Positions 11,374-22,460 of a stretch of 64,000 nt of DNA are shown here, piece by piece. Positions within the stretch are counted from its first letter, which is position 1. Each line of letters starts with the position of its first letter. Position numbers and translations under genes: made by a program. The stretch lies in the NCBI GenBank assembly GCA_947359465.1, contig OX375877.1, positions 27,725,235 to 27,789,234 of the forward strand, read 5' to 3'. The DNA comes from Metellina segmentata. Taxonomy: Eukaryota > Arthropoda > Arachnida > Araneae > Tetragnathidae. A model generated the notes under the pieces. It did not search any database, was not told where the DNA came from, and was given only the letters and a program-made list of their open reading frames with translations.

Positions 11374-11806
11374 CCTTAACGCGCAACCCAGCAGATGACC
11401 GATCGCTTGATCCCAAGCCGACGAAAAAGCTCAATCGACCAGCCGATTGGTGCACACGGGACCAATGTACAACTCCCGTTTACCTGAAGCTAGGGCCGAA
11501 GTAGTGTGTTGGGTCGGTATATCGCCCCTCAACTGCCAGGATCCCCTTTTCAAGGGACACGAGTCTTCACGCACGGCAAACACATGGGTGATATAATCCC
11601 CAAAAGGAGCTGAAAACACAGACTGGCGTAAAGCTTCTCAAGGGGAGCCCTCACCTCCGAAGAGGCAACCACAACGAGGGAGGAAGAAAAAGCAAAAAGC
11701 AAAGGGTAGAGGAGGAGAAGAACGAAAGGGAGAGAAGATCACTCAGATACCCCGGGGTTGTGAAGCCCGTACAAACCTAAAGAAGGAATGCCCCTGGGGG
11801 CCGAAC

Positions 11807-12173
11807 AATTTAGACTTCAAAGGAAAACTTTGAGCAGATTTCGACTCGAAATGTGAGCGCTGCTTTGGAAATCAAATACCTAGCATGTCTGTAAGCTGCA
11901 ACTGGACTAATATTTATTTATTTTCAATGAAATTGCATCCGATAATGTTATAAATTCAATTGTAGCGCAAGGCTTCGTGGTAAACAAATAATAAGTGTTG
12001 CCAAAACGCGATAACAAATAACGTCTTTTTTGTGTGCCACGTAAGATAATTGTAGATATATTTATAGATGGAAAATCATCACAACACAGATTAAAGCCGT
12101 CTGTATATGAGTGCATTTTACCCCATAGCCTTGTTCTACTAGATAAATTGCAGCCCGTAAAACATTGTACCAA
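11807..12173 (-). repeat. Dispersed repeat with a conserved unrecognised ORF, copy 1
   Basis: The minus strand here matches the plus strand at 25141-25480. Reading frame is preserved in the best part: LRGTQKRRYLLSRFGNT here against LRGTQKRHYLFSRFGNI there, followed by a length difference of exactly one codon and then ATIEFI against ASIEFI. A second matching block (11820-11885) starts ATTTCCAAAGCAGCGCTCAC. Between the blocks the copies differ by a large indel. I do not recognise the protein. It may be part of a DNA transposon. The LINE starts exactly where this homology ends. Confidence 0.55.
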
Positions 12174-12183
12174 ACCTTTATAG

Positions 12184-12426
12184 CTATGGTATCATATTCA
12201 TTAAAATATATGATACGATGACAAGTGAATGTCGTTTACTAAATCGAGACCAATGGGATCGTTTGAATTTCACATTCGCTAACACGGATTTTGTTTTGAA
12301 CTTCTCAGCACGGGCTAACCATTGGGATAGTTTAAAGTTACTCATTAACCGCATCTTCTTTTGGCCATTTTTGTACCAGCAATTCGATACTTCCTCCCAA
12401 AAAGATTGTAGCGTTCCCTGTGGCAT
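12184..12426 (-). pseudogene. Possible CENP-B/Tigger-type HTH fragment
   Basis: An 80-codon ORF containing LSQWLARAEKFK followed by NVKFKRSHWSRFSKRHSLV. The second block resembles the helix-turn-helix seen in pogo/Tigger transposases and CENP-B, where a WxxRFxxRHxL pattern ends the DNA-binding domain. No DDE domain follows. It lies just upstream of the unrecognised repeat ORF on the same strand, and both could be remains of one element. The call rests on a short motif only. Confidence 0.35.
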
Positions 12427-12645
12427 TACACTTTATTCATTCTTGATGTTCCAATTCTCGTGAAAAGAAAAACTTCCTTATCTCCTTACATTGCTCAATT
12501 CCTCATTTATTAGAGTACTTCACTCTTGAATTATAAATGCAAGCACTTTATTTTAGTAGCATTTAGATGTATGTTGGTTAAAGTTTCTCATTACCTTTTG
12601 AATAATGCACAAAAAGAAGCCTTTAAACCTATCAAAATCTAAAAC

Positions 12646-12672
12646 TTTGTGCGATATAATTTATCGCACAAA
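12646..12672. other. Perfect hairpin next to a start codon
   Basis: TTTGTGCGATA (12646-12656) and TATCGCACAAA (12662-12672) are perfect 11-bp inverted arms around TAATT. The ATG of the following ORF starts on the next base. The inner half (TATCGCAC) resembles the tip of the short TIR element seen at 52636, so it could be a footprint or remnant of such ends. Confidence 0.6.
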
Positions 12673-12912
12673 ATGAATCTAAAATATTTGCAGCCCATCT
12701 GTCTTATTGGAATTCTGGGTAGTTCTTGGTTTCCTCTCTGGACGGAAGCCGTTGTCGTGGATGACAATTTCCTTTATTGTCCAGTCCCCCGTTGGGCAAA
12801 TCTTTTCTTAAAAGCTTCAGGCGAGGCCGACCACTACATCTTCGATTGCAATTTACACAAACCAGTATCACCTGGTTCGATCAATCGACAATTTATAAAA
12901 GATATTGATTAA
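12673..12912 (+). CDS. Small ORF with signal-peptide-like N terminus, function unknown
   Basis: A 79-residue ORF with clearly higher GC than its surroundings. Residues 1-26 have a hydrophobic stretch (PICLIGILGSSWFPLW) ending near TEA, like a secretion signal. The rest (DDNFLYCPVPRW, then HYIFDCNL) has two cysteines and mixed composition typical of real protein. The ATG abuts a perfect hairpin. A second small ORF with a membrane segment follows after 91 bp. I do not recognise the protein. It may be a host exon, part of a mobile or viral insertion, or chance. Confidence 0.35.
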   Translation: MNLKYLQPICLIGILGSSWFPLWTEAVVVDDNFLYCPVPRWANLFLKASGEADHYIFDCNLHKPVSPGSINRQFIKDID

Positions 12913-13003
12913 AAAGGTTACAAAAATCCATAATTTTATAAAATCCATCCATATATTCGGCTCGCCTCCCTCATCGCAGAATTGCATATTTAAAAAAATT
13001 ACA

Positions 13004-13105
13004 ATGTTGTCAAAGGAATTTGAATACTATTTCATTGCAGCGGGAGGTTTGGCTGTCCTTATAATTTATTGTAGGGTGATGTACAATCTAAAAGAGTTAC
13101 TGTAA
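13004..13105 (+). CDS. 33-residue ORF with a single membrane segment
   Basis: Begins MLSKEFEYYF and continues with AAGGLAVLIIYCRVMY, which could span a membrane once. It lies 91 bp after the 12673-12912 ORF on the same strand. Too short to classify. The pairing of a secreted-looking and a membrane peptide is the only reason to note it. Confidence 0.25.
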   Translation: MLSKEFEYYFIAAGGLAVLIIYCRVMYNLKELL

Positions 13106-13362
13106 TAAGCGCATGGAGTTCTCTCTTATTGTTTCCCCTTTAGTTAAATTGTGTGTTGTTTGTTCCCTCTTGGTTTTGTAAAGTTCCATGTATCTGGATG
13201 GATGGTCATTATCTCTACTCAGCTCTGTGTATACGAAACACGTCACGAAATAGTCATTACGTGTTAAGTAGGAAATAGTCATTTCGGTCACCCTTTCAAC
13301 GAAATTTTAACCCCCTTGCGGTAGATTGCGGGTCCTGGGGTTATGAACGAATGAATTTGTAC

Positions 13363-13566
13363 TTAACCCTCCATGTGTTTTACACGAGATATCTCTTCCA
13401 TTACGATTTGCCCAATGTCACCCATGACCAGATGGGTATTTCGGCCATCAAGATATTGTCGATGCTTTTTGATGACGAGATCAAGATATGAATAGTTTTC
13501 TTCTAATAACGAAATATCTTGACCATCACGACATGGTCAATTTTTTTAATGAAACGATACCTCGTT
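13363..13566. mobile_element. Palindrome-rich TTAA element, copy A (partial)
   Basis: Begins TTAACCCTCCATGTG and contains ACGAGATATCTC, CATCAAGATATTGTC and further decayed versions of the roughly 43-bp palindromic monomer that forms the array at 19908-20610. The right terminus is not clear. See the family described at 29901-30335. Confidence 0.5.
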
Positions 13567-14223
13567 GGGACAATCCTCATGAGAGTCAAAAGTAACTGGA
13601 AATTGAGGTAGGTAGAATAATTTACATCGAACTGGAGCAATGCAGGGGACTTTAAGTGACAGTCACGGATCGATCCCGTAGACAAAACCACATAATTTTT
13701 AACTACGGTCATATGACGAGGCTAGCATCCAAACTGGCATCCCACATTCCACACTCCATTTTGAACTCCCTATTATTGTTATTATTACGCTAAAAATTGT
13801 ACTTATTTTCGGGATCCTTTCCAAAGAACTGACGAAAACTTACTGTCAGGAAACTATTTAGAGTATACAGTGTGTTTTTGAAGTTTCTGCAAACTTTAAA
13901 GGTTGGTAGAGAACACAAAATTAAACCGTATCCACATAGAAATATTTATTCCCACGAGTGACAACAGGATTTCGTAGGGAGTGTGCTGTTCGACAACACA
14001 TCAGGTGGTCAGTTTTGTACAGCAATCAATGTGACTACGCTGTCACGCGCGCATTATTGTTGGTGGTCACAACTTTGAGCACCTACTGTGGAAGTTAAAC
14101 TTTACAACAACCATCAAACTATAAAATTAGTTCTAGTACAAATATTCCATGCCTGCTATATTTACTCTTGTTCACATTTAGTGTTCTCTCCAGCATATTT
14201 GAGTGGTCATGTAATTACACTTA
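13567..14223. other. Unclassified DNA
   Basis: Mixed-composition sequence. Positions 13870-14080 look denser and repeat-like (for example GTTTCTGCAAACTTTAAAGG), but I found no second copy in the window and no ORF worth reporting. Confidence 0.35.
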
Positions 14224-14786
14224 CACTTTATGGACAAACGTATTTGGATACCGTGTTTTTCAGAAAAAAATGCTTTGTTATTCTATTTAGTAACGGGTAG
14301 GCATTCCATTTGCTTGTATTATAGCTGCAACACGTCGAGCCACGCTTTCACACAAGTTCTTTGTAAGTATGGGTAGGAATAGCTCGCCATGCCACTTGCG
14401 AGGCTGTAAGAAGAGATAGTTGCGAAGATAGGTGAGTATTGCGGTGTCGTACTCATCGCTACAGTCCGTCCTACAATTGTTCTATATGATTGCGATCGGG
14501 GCTCTGTACAGGCCGGTCAAGCAATTTCACCTCATTTTTCAGGAAACCAGACAAGCGCACGTTTTGACAGGGAGCTCGATCCTGCTGGAGGAAAAACTAT
14601 CATCGTCGTAATATTGTCATAGTATAGGCAAGGCTGAATTATTCATAACGTAGAGGTTCACGTCAGCGTTCATGGTAGCAGGTACATAAAGTATAGGCGC
14701 GAGTCCTAACAAGGGAAACAACACCACACTAAGCTGGATCCTCCTCCGAATTTATGCTATGTCCAAATACTTTTGTCCATGTAATG
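14224..14786 (-). mobile_element. Internally deleted Tc1-like element, family 1 copy 1
   Basis: TIRs CACTTTATGGACAAACGTAT and, inverted at the other end, GTCCAAATACTTTTGTCCAT; TA lies outside each end. Length 563 bp, close to the copies at 34301 (566 bp) and 48782 (570 bp). All three go from the left TIR straight into the GGAGGATCCA block in the second half of a DD34E transposase. The HTH domain and first catalytic Asp are missing. This copy is the most decayed: it has stops at the conserved Trp of the LPTLWQ block (TCA at 14617-14619 on the plus strand) and in the EHLWD region. Confidence 0.8.
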
Positions 14787-14788
14787 TA

Positions 14789-16374
14789 TATGTGAATATG
14801 TTTAATTGTGTGCCGTCTCTTTCTGCCGTTAATTGTCTGAGAAGATTGCTCAAGCAGTTTTTAAACAATGTATTTCATATAAATAATCATCCAACTAAAT
14901 CATGATCAGTGTAAAAGCCTTTATTTTGGTTTAAATAATCTCCCTAATTTCAGGAATAGTTAAATAATATTGAGTCTCCACGAACTATCACTAAAATTCA
15001 AGTCATTATTTCAAGATACGCTTGAATAACTTAAATATTTGTACTAAATATTTTGAGCTTTGAGTTTGAAAACACATAAAACAGTAGTGCTGAGCACACA
15101 CACTTGTAAAACAAACAAAATATATCCTAAGCTTAAAACTCAACTTTGTTTTTATTAAATTCCATTTTGTACGTAAAGGCACCAGGAAGGAAAAACAATA
15201 AAAACAACTAGTAAAAGCCTTTTTCCGTCATTTTGAAAGTAGTAAAACTTTATGGAGAAATACTTTTTTAAATATAAGTCGACAGAGACATAAATAGAAA
15301 ATAGTCTTTTGAATCTAACATTTTTTTTTCTATATTAATGCTGATGTTATACGTGTTTAAATCTACAGACTGGATATTCGTGTAGAATTGCCATTCCCTA
15401 CAAATAAAGTTGAATAATCTTCAAGAGAAGAGAGCTTGGTCACACACATGCATTCAATAATTCTTTAAAAACGAATATTGTTCCAAATATAAAGGTAAAA
15501 ACAAAAAATTTACTGTCCTAAACTTGCTGAGGAATCATGAATAAATAAGTATGCAGCATTATTTCTAGGGAAGAGAGAGTTAAAAGTAGCGTGACTAAAC
15601 TATATAGCGTAAAAACTGAACATATCGTTTTTTTATAAATTAAGTTATTCCATGAATATTTTAAAAATAAATTTATGTCCACATAATTCATTACTCATAG
15701 GGATCAATAAATCCATTCAATGCCTCCAAGAAAAATAAGAGAATAATTTTGAATAAAAAATGAAATACATACAAAAAAGAGGGGGTTTTACAACAAAATT
15801 CTTCTTTTCAAATCCTCTTGAATAATTACATAAATTTTGATTGTCCTTTTTTCTGTAATCTGATTCTTTCTCCATTTTATGGTACTGTTTTATTTATATT
15901 TTACCTATTAAATATAATTTTAGTAGATTAAACTATACTTCAACTTAATACCATAATTTTAAAGTATTTAGGAAGCTTTCGATTCTTGACAAGATACTGT
16001 TAAAAGTAATAGTTTCATTTTTGAAGACTGATCACCTTGTCAAATATAGTTTTTTTTTTACATTATCACGTAGTCTCCTGTCATTTTTCTACTAAATAAC
16101 TACTGAACAGAATTTCGTAAACACCCGCTCAGTCATAACCGCGATTTAATAACTTTTGTGTGTAAGAAATATCATTATAACAATCTGGACTTTTAAGATT
16201 TTAGAGCAGTATTTTCTGCATATGAGACGCAATAAAATTTGAAGCACTTTGTTTTCAAGTTTATACATATTTGACAGAAAAACAAAATATGAGAGTAATC
16301 ACAATATTTTAATGGTATAATTTTGAAATTATTCACCAGAAAACGTTTGCTGCTATAAAAAAAATTATATCAAA
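14789..16374. other. AT-rich DNA, no feature seen
   Basis: Long AT-rich stretch without ORFs or recognisable repeats. Confidence 0.5.
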
Positions 16375-16376
16375 TA

Positions 16377-16985
16377 CACACCCAAAAAAATCAGCACAAC
16401 TTCAAAAATTTATTTAAAAAAAAAAGAATAGGCTTACAGCAAAACTAGTTACAACAATAGATAGAATAGCACAAAAAGTTTTTTCTACTACCTTTATAAA
16501 TTTCCACATGAGATTCTTTCGTAGCACGAAGAATATCAAGACAATATTCCAATTCAATCCACGAACGTTTCAGCATGCTAACATCAACAGTAGCTACAGC
16601 TGTTTGGATCTTTTGTTTCAATTCCACGACATAGTTAACTTTTGTTTGGTACACAGCATCTCTTACATAACAATTTTACATATCTTACGCATAGTTTCTT
16701 TGTGTTTGAGTATCGGATTTTGTTTCGATTTATCATTGATTCATTGAGCTTTCATTGATTTGAGACCACTCAACACATTGAGCTTTCTTCACGGGATCCG
16801 CCATTTTGAATAACTGAATTCTTTAATAATCGTATGCGTGTTATACAGCACTATCTATAATCAGAAATATACTGTAGAAAACACTTTTTGAGTTATTCTA
16901 TCTATTGTTGTTACTAGTTTTGCTGTAGGCCTATTCTTTTTTTTTTAAATAAATTTTTGAAGTTATACTGATCTTTTTGGAACTG
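16377..16985 (-). mobile_element. Internally deleted mariner-like element with long TIRs
   Basis: Inverted arms of about 90 bp (16381-16470 and 16889-16980) share CTTCAAAAATTTATTTAAAA and the GCAAAACTAGT block. TA lies outside each end (16375-16376, 16986-16987). The minus strand starts with MADPVKKAQCVEW, the N-terminal opening of a common arthropod mariner transposase. It then jumps to a C-terminal piece (16654-16445) with YQTKVNYVVELKQKIQTAV, LDILRATKESHVEI. The HTH and catalytic core are deleted. It is a 609-bp non-autonomous derivative. Confidence 0.8.
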
Positions 16986-17160
16986 TATATATTAAATCAA
17001 AAATATAAAACTATTGAGTGGCCAAATTATGAGAAACTTTGCATTCAAATGAACGGATCCGTAAGGGACAAATCATCCGTAACATATAGCACATAAAGAG
17101 CATGTAAGTATTAAGATAACTTTATCATTAAAGTTAGCCCTAACATGTACAAGACTAAGG

Positions 17161-17381
17161 TTTCAACTCTTCTGATGGTTGCATTAACGAAGTTCCTCGT
17201 TATTAGACAACTGACCATATCTTGATATCGTCATCTTCATAATATTGTCAATATCTTTATGACGAGATATCTCGTCATAGCTAAATTGATCACATCTTGA
17301 TTACATTGTACCTCGTGAGTATCAAAATTGATCAGATCTTGATAGCCGATTTATCTCGACGAAACCATTTGGAGTGTTAAA
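17161..17381. mobile_element. Palindrome-rich TTAA element, copy B
   Basis: Left end TTCAACTCTTCTGATGGTTG and right end (inverted) TTTAACACTCCAAATGGTTT agree with the family terminus TTAACCCTCCTGTTGGTTGT. The interior carries a perfect 20-bp palindrome at 17259-17278 (ATGACGAGATATCTCGTCAT) and several decayed monomers with GATCAGATCTTGAT. Confidence 0.65.
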
Positions 17382-17430
17382 TGAATTCAAAGCGAGGCAA
17401 GAAGAGCCAGTTCCTATATTTCAAAAGCTG

Positions 17431-17958
17431 GGCAATTCCACGGTAACTTACGTTACATTTAGACAAATGTACTGATTTTTAAGTGTAAATATATTAGTAA
17501 ACAATAATGGGGGGAAAACAGAATATACACTTGAAATGTTCAATAAACTAATAAAAAGCTATACTTTGATGGGAATGTTATAATTTTACTGATAATTTTA
17601 AGTTCACAGAATTAAATTTAATGTAGTAACTTCCTTTTTGTAAAGATGAATAACAGAAAAGGTTTATGAACATTTGAATAAAATTATGATCTGTTCAACA
17701 CGATATAGTTTGAAAAGTATATACATTCCTTTCTAAAGCCTTTCATAAATGCAGTCATGCAATTTTTTTTAAACTGTCAGTCATCAATTAAATTTAATAC
17801 AAATTTTTTTTTAATGTAACTTGCGTAACATTTCTTCATTTTTCCAATTCTATAATTCAAAATTCTAACTAATCTAAAATCTAACTAAATTGTAAAAAAA
17901 AAAAAATAGTACCTTCCAAAGAAATTCAGACTTTTTTCAACCCAAAATTATGTAAAAT
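17431..17958. mobile_element. Unclassified non-autonomous TIR element, copy 2
   Basis: Inverted copy of the element at 1099-1657. It starts at the shared terminus GGGCAATTCCACGG and stays alignable for about 520 bp with small indels. The distal end is diverged and its terminal repeat is not clear. Confidence 0.55.
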
Positions 17959-19862
17959 TTATCCGTTTTTATTAGTATTTCTACAGGGAAAGAGTTAGAC
18001 CAGATTTTTTTATGTTAAAAAAAAAGATACGTATTAATTTCCACGACTAGAATTGTATTAATTTACTACTAGTATTGCAAATGTGCTATTTTCTAACAAT
18101 AATTAAAATAACTGCGTTATTATACAAATTCGCAGGTAGCAAATGTTATCGAAAATATGAATTTCGCATTTCGATAAATAATAAAATGTAACTTTAAAAC
18201 AACTGAACACCAAACAAAATTTTTTTCAAATAAAAAAAAACACACAATATGAAGATGATCCCTAAAGTGAGGACAAAGAATTAAACCTAGATCCCAGATT
18301 GATTTTGCCATTGGAAATATCGTGTTTACGCAAAATTACATGTGACCACGGCTCCTTACAAATTTGTTTTGCACAAGAATTTGTAGATGAAGATACTATT
18401 TCCTATTTAATGGTACATTTGTATTATACGTAATGCCCAAAATAAGAAAGGGTGTTTCTTTTTATCCAATTATACTTAAAAAGAAAATACTTTGCGAATC
18501 AAAAGCATGTAAATTAAATTTTAGTTACCTTTCTTACCTTTTTAAGTAAATTTTTGTAGATTTTAAAGGAAAAAAAATTCGGGCACAAGTGGCTATGAAT
18601 AGATTGGGAAGCTCAAAACTGGACGCACAAGTGCTACGCATGGTGAAGTCAACCATCCTCTATCACAACTGACAACACCAAGTAATTTATAGTGCATCTA
18701 ACTTGGTTCTGTTACACAGGTGAATGACTATCGTTGATGAAGTGGAAAATTAGTCACTCATCATGAACCAAAAGAAGCTTCGCATACTTGGTTCCCTACA
18801 CATCCGAAAACTGTCATTGAGGGCATAAAAAAGCTTGTACCACGACGAAGCAAGAGTGTTGGAAAGCAAAGCGATTGAGATGCTGAAAAATGTAAACTAT
18901 CTTTTTTAATGAAGTAAAATCTATAGGCGGATCATTATTGGCCACCTCCGTATTCTGTGCATAATTGTAGCGAATGATTAGCAAGGAAATTGCAATACGT
19001 CCAAAATGTAAAATATCAGGGTTCATGACATTAATACTTTTAAAACGTTTGATAGAACAAATATATTAACATCTCATCTCTCAATATTCACAATAAAACT
19101 GCTATACATTTTCCATCCATATAAAATAAAACATTGTCAGACCAATGAACGTTTAATTTGAACCTCTGTTGGGAAATAATGCTTTCCATCAGTAAACACT
19201 CGAATTTATTTGGTTGTTTAAGTATCTTAATACCTAACTTTTATTGTAGTAGATTTGACTTAGAAGTAAAACGATTTGAACCCTTGACTAAATATTTCTG
19301 TTGCCAACTTCAAATTTAGAAAACTTTAAACATATAGTAAAGAAATCTACACATTTGACTTAATCCGATATTTAACTAACCAAAGGTCCATTTGTATGCA
19401 AATAGCGAACCCAAAGAAAAGAACATAGATGAAGATCCGGCACGATTCTACGGATCCCACATAAAGAACAGAATAAAGACAACAGATCAATGATTTGAAA
19501 TTGCATCTGTGCTTTCAACCGCCACTTTCATTTAAGAAAAGCATAAGAGATAAGGATATTTTATTTCATTTATATAGTGTTCTTAGGTTTCATTAATATA
19601 AACCAGACGCGGTCTGCAATTAAACTTTCGTCGTGATTTGCTTCGCAATTCAAAAACGTTTCATTAGGATCGAGCAAGTCTAAATGTATATTTCCTATTG
19701 TAAGGTTAGAGGTTAAAATGAAGTTTGCAAAGAATCGAGGGGGTGAGTATGAAATTGAGTTACTTCTAACGTTTAATTAGTTAATTCTTTAAATCAAATT
19801 TATGAACTGCAATGCTGCTAGAGAAGCTTTTGATTTTATGTATGAAATTGCTTCATTCTAAA
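17959..19862. other. AT-rich DNA with a possible first coding exon near 19720
   Basis: Mostly featureless. Around 19600-19745 the composition is more balanced. ATGAAGTTTGCAAAGAATCG (from 19719) is followed by GGGTGAGTAT, a good splice-donor shape. This could be a short first coding exon, but no downstream exon was found. Positions 18560-18880 also look less AT-rich without a recognisable product. Confidence 0.25.
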
Positions 19863-20620
19863 TTAACCCTCATGTTGGGAGTCGGCTCGGAAATATACCG
19901 AGCCAATAGCAAAATTGATCAAATCTTGATGGACGTTATATTTCTTCATTAGCAAAATTTAATCCGATCCTGATGAACGATATATTTCGTCATTAGCAAA
20001 ATTAACTAGATATTGATGGACGATATTTTTCGCCATTAGCAAAATTTAATCAGATCCTGAAGGACGATACATTTCTTCATTAGCAAAATTTAATCAGATC
20101 CTGATGAAAGATATATTTCGTCATTAGCAAAATTAACTAGATCTTGATGGACGATATTTTTCGCCATTAGCAAAATTTAATCAGATCCTGAAAGACGATA
20201 CATTTCTTCATTAGCAAAATTTAATCCGATCCTGATGAACGATATATTTCGTCATTAGCAAAATTAACTAGATCTTGATGGACGATATTTTTCGCCATTA
20301 GCAAAATTTAATCAGATCCTGATCGACGATACATTTCTTCATTAACAAAATTTAATCAGATCCTGATGAAAGATATATTTAGTCATTATCAAAATTAATC
20401 AGATCTTGATGTACGATATATTTTGGTATTAGCAAAATTGATCAGATCCTAATGGGCGATATATTTCGTCATTAGCAAAATTCATCAGATCCTGAAGGAC
20501 GATGTATTAATTACGTCACTAGCAAAATTTATCAGATCCTGATGAACGATATGTTTCGTCACTAGCAAAATTAATCAGATCTTGATGGATTATATATTTT
20601 GTCACTGGATAAATATCAAA
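19863..20620. repeat. 43-44 bp satellite array with trimeric higher-order structure
   Basis: Sixteen monomers of 43-44 bp run from 19908 to about 20610, each starting near AGCAAAATT. Three variants alternate: one with TAATCCGATCCTGATGAA, one with AACTAGATCTTGATGG ending TTTTTCGCC, and one with TAATCAGATCCTGAAGG ending CATTTCTTC. They repeat as three-unit blocks at least three times. The array is entered by TTAACCCTCATGTTG (19863) and a perfect 7-bp stem palindrome (GGCTCGG, AAATATA, CCGAGCC at 19883-19903). The monomer is the same one found in the dispersed TTAA elements. Confidence 0.85.
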
Positions 20621-20639
20621 ATTTTTTATTTTAAGTATT

Positions 20640-22460
20640 TAACTTCATAATGACAAATGCAACAATATCTTTAATCATTAAAGACATTTCAAACACTTTG
20701 GAAAATTATTAGGAAGTTCTGAAATACTTTTTGTGGTTCAATACTAAGTCAAAACCAAAGCTGTTCAGTAAACCAATTTCAGTAAATACGATACAGAATA
20801 TATTCTTTAAACAGTGGTTCCCAGTTTGAAGGCTTATTAAGTAAATATAAAAAACGTGTTTTTATCTCCTTGTAATCCTAATTGTAAGGTAATTGTCAGA
20901 TAAATCTCTTTATTCGGTAATTCAATTACAAATATCTGTAGCTTTTATGTTTGAAAATTTAATTTGATATCTCCTATGCAACTACATATATCATATATGT
21001 ATTAAATTGAACAGCACTTGAAAACGACTGAGAAGATTTAAAATGGTTTTTGGCAAACAATACTAAATCAAAACCAGAGAGCACGTACTTCTTTATATTT
21101 CAGAAAATACTATACAAATATATTTGTTGAACCGTGGTTCCCAGTCTGAAGACTTACAATGTCCAAAGAAAAAATAATCTAACTCCGTGTCTCTTTTATG
21201 GTATCCCAAAGATGTGGCCCTGTGTGACATGAATGGTCAACAAATATGAACAGCTTTCTCCTGTGTCTTTCTCGGATCTAATGGTTATTTGTTACTGCAG
21301 CGAATGGAAGAATCGGAATGAGATATAGTGACTTCGAGAGGATCGCTTTATTTATTTATGTCAGAGTAGGTATCAAATACTTAGTAACGAAAACGTATGT
21401 GGTTTGATTTCCTCGAAATGTAACAGTATAAAGTAATAAGGTGGAGAGATTGTTTTTGGAAGGTTAGGTTCTGCTTAAGAAAACACCGGAGTTACTTTAA
21501 CACTAACATGATATAATAATAATACACAAACAAATAGTGAATTAGACAGCAATTGAAAACGAATGTGACTTTGAAATTGTTTTCGGCAAACTATTCAACA
21601 CCGTTGAATACTTCGTTGCGTTGGTACTTCTTTAAATTTCAGCAAATGCTATACACAATACAATTGTTGAACCGTAGTTCCCTGTTTTAAGAACTTCTGT
21701 GTCCAAATAAAAAATAATCGAGTTCTGCATCTCTTATATGGTATTCCAAACATGTTGTCCAAAGTGAACCGATCTCTCTTGTGTCTTCCGGATCTAATGC
21801 TTATTTGTTACTGGATCGAAATGAGGTGACGTGAAGGTTCGTATTATTTATGTCCTTAGAGTAGGTATCAGATACTCAGTAACGAAAACGTATGTGATTT
21901 GATGTCCTCGAAAAGTAACAGTATAAAGTAATAAGGTGGAGAGATTGTTTTTGGAAGGTTAGGTTCTGATTAAGAGAACACCGGAGTTACTTTAACCTTA
22001 ACATGATATAACAATAATAAAAATAGTGAATTAAACAGCAATTGAAAATGACTGATTATGAAATGGTTTTCGGCAAACAGTTCAATACTAAAAGCGTAGA
22101 TACTTCTATAAATTTCAGCAAATGCTATACACAATACATTTGTTGAACCGTAGTTCCCAGTTTGAAGACTTTCTCTGTCCCAAATAAAAAATAACCGAGT
22201 TCTGTATCTCTTTTATGGTATTACAAACAAGTGGTCCAAAGTGAACCGATCTCTCTTGTGTCTTCCGGATCTAATGTTTATTTGTTACTGGATCGAAATG
22301 AGGTGAAGTGAAGGATCGTATTTTTTATGTCTTTGGAGTAGGCATCAGATAGGCAGTAACGAAAAAGTATGTGGTTTGATTTCCTTGAAACGTAACAGTC
22401 TTAAGCGACAAGGTGGATATTGTTTTTGGAAACCTCGATTCTGTTTTGGAGAACACTTTC
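20640..22460 (+). repeat. Long tandem repeat, unit about 490-535 bp
   Basis: Three units begin with ACAGCacTTGAAAA-type sequence at 21011, 21546 and 22035, and share TTTGTTGAACCGTAGTTCCC, GGATCTAATG, CAGTAACGAAAACGTATGTG and GGTGGAGAGATTGTTTTTGG. A fourth, degraded unit lies at about 20640-20830. Units 2 and 3 are closest. No ORF runs through the units. It may be a satellite or tandem segments of a larger element. Confidence 0.75.

Larger units (their letters stand above)
6416..11806 (-). mobile_element. Non-LTR retrotransposon (Jockey/I-type), nearly full length
   Basis: In minus-strand order: a GC-richer 5' region (11806-11374), ORF1 with zinc knuckles (11373-9955), then ORF2 with APE-type endonuclease, reverse transcriptase and RNase H (about 9950-6480), and a tail ending AAAAATTAGGCGATG near 6418. 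This architecture is typical of Jockey/I-superfamily LINEs that carry an RNase H domain. The 5' limit is set at 11806, where similarity to the repeat at 25141-25480 stops. I found no target-site duplication and no poly-A tail. The copy is disabled by two in-frame TGA codons and at least two frameshifts in ORF2, although ORF1 is open. Confidence 0.85.

Noticed and set aside
19908..20610. CRISPR-like look of regularly spaced repeats
   Set aside because: The whole 43-44 bp unit repeats with no unique spacers, and the window is eukaryotic; it is a satellite.
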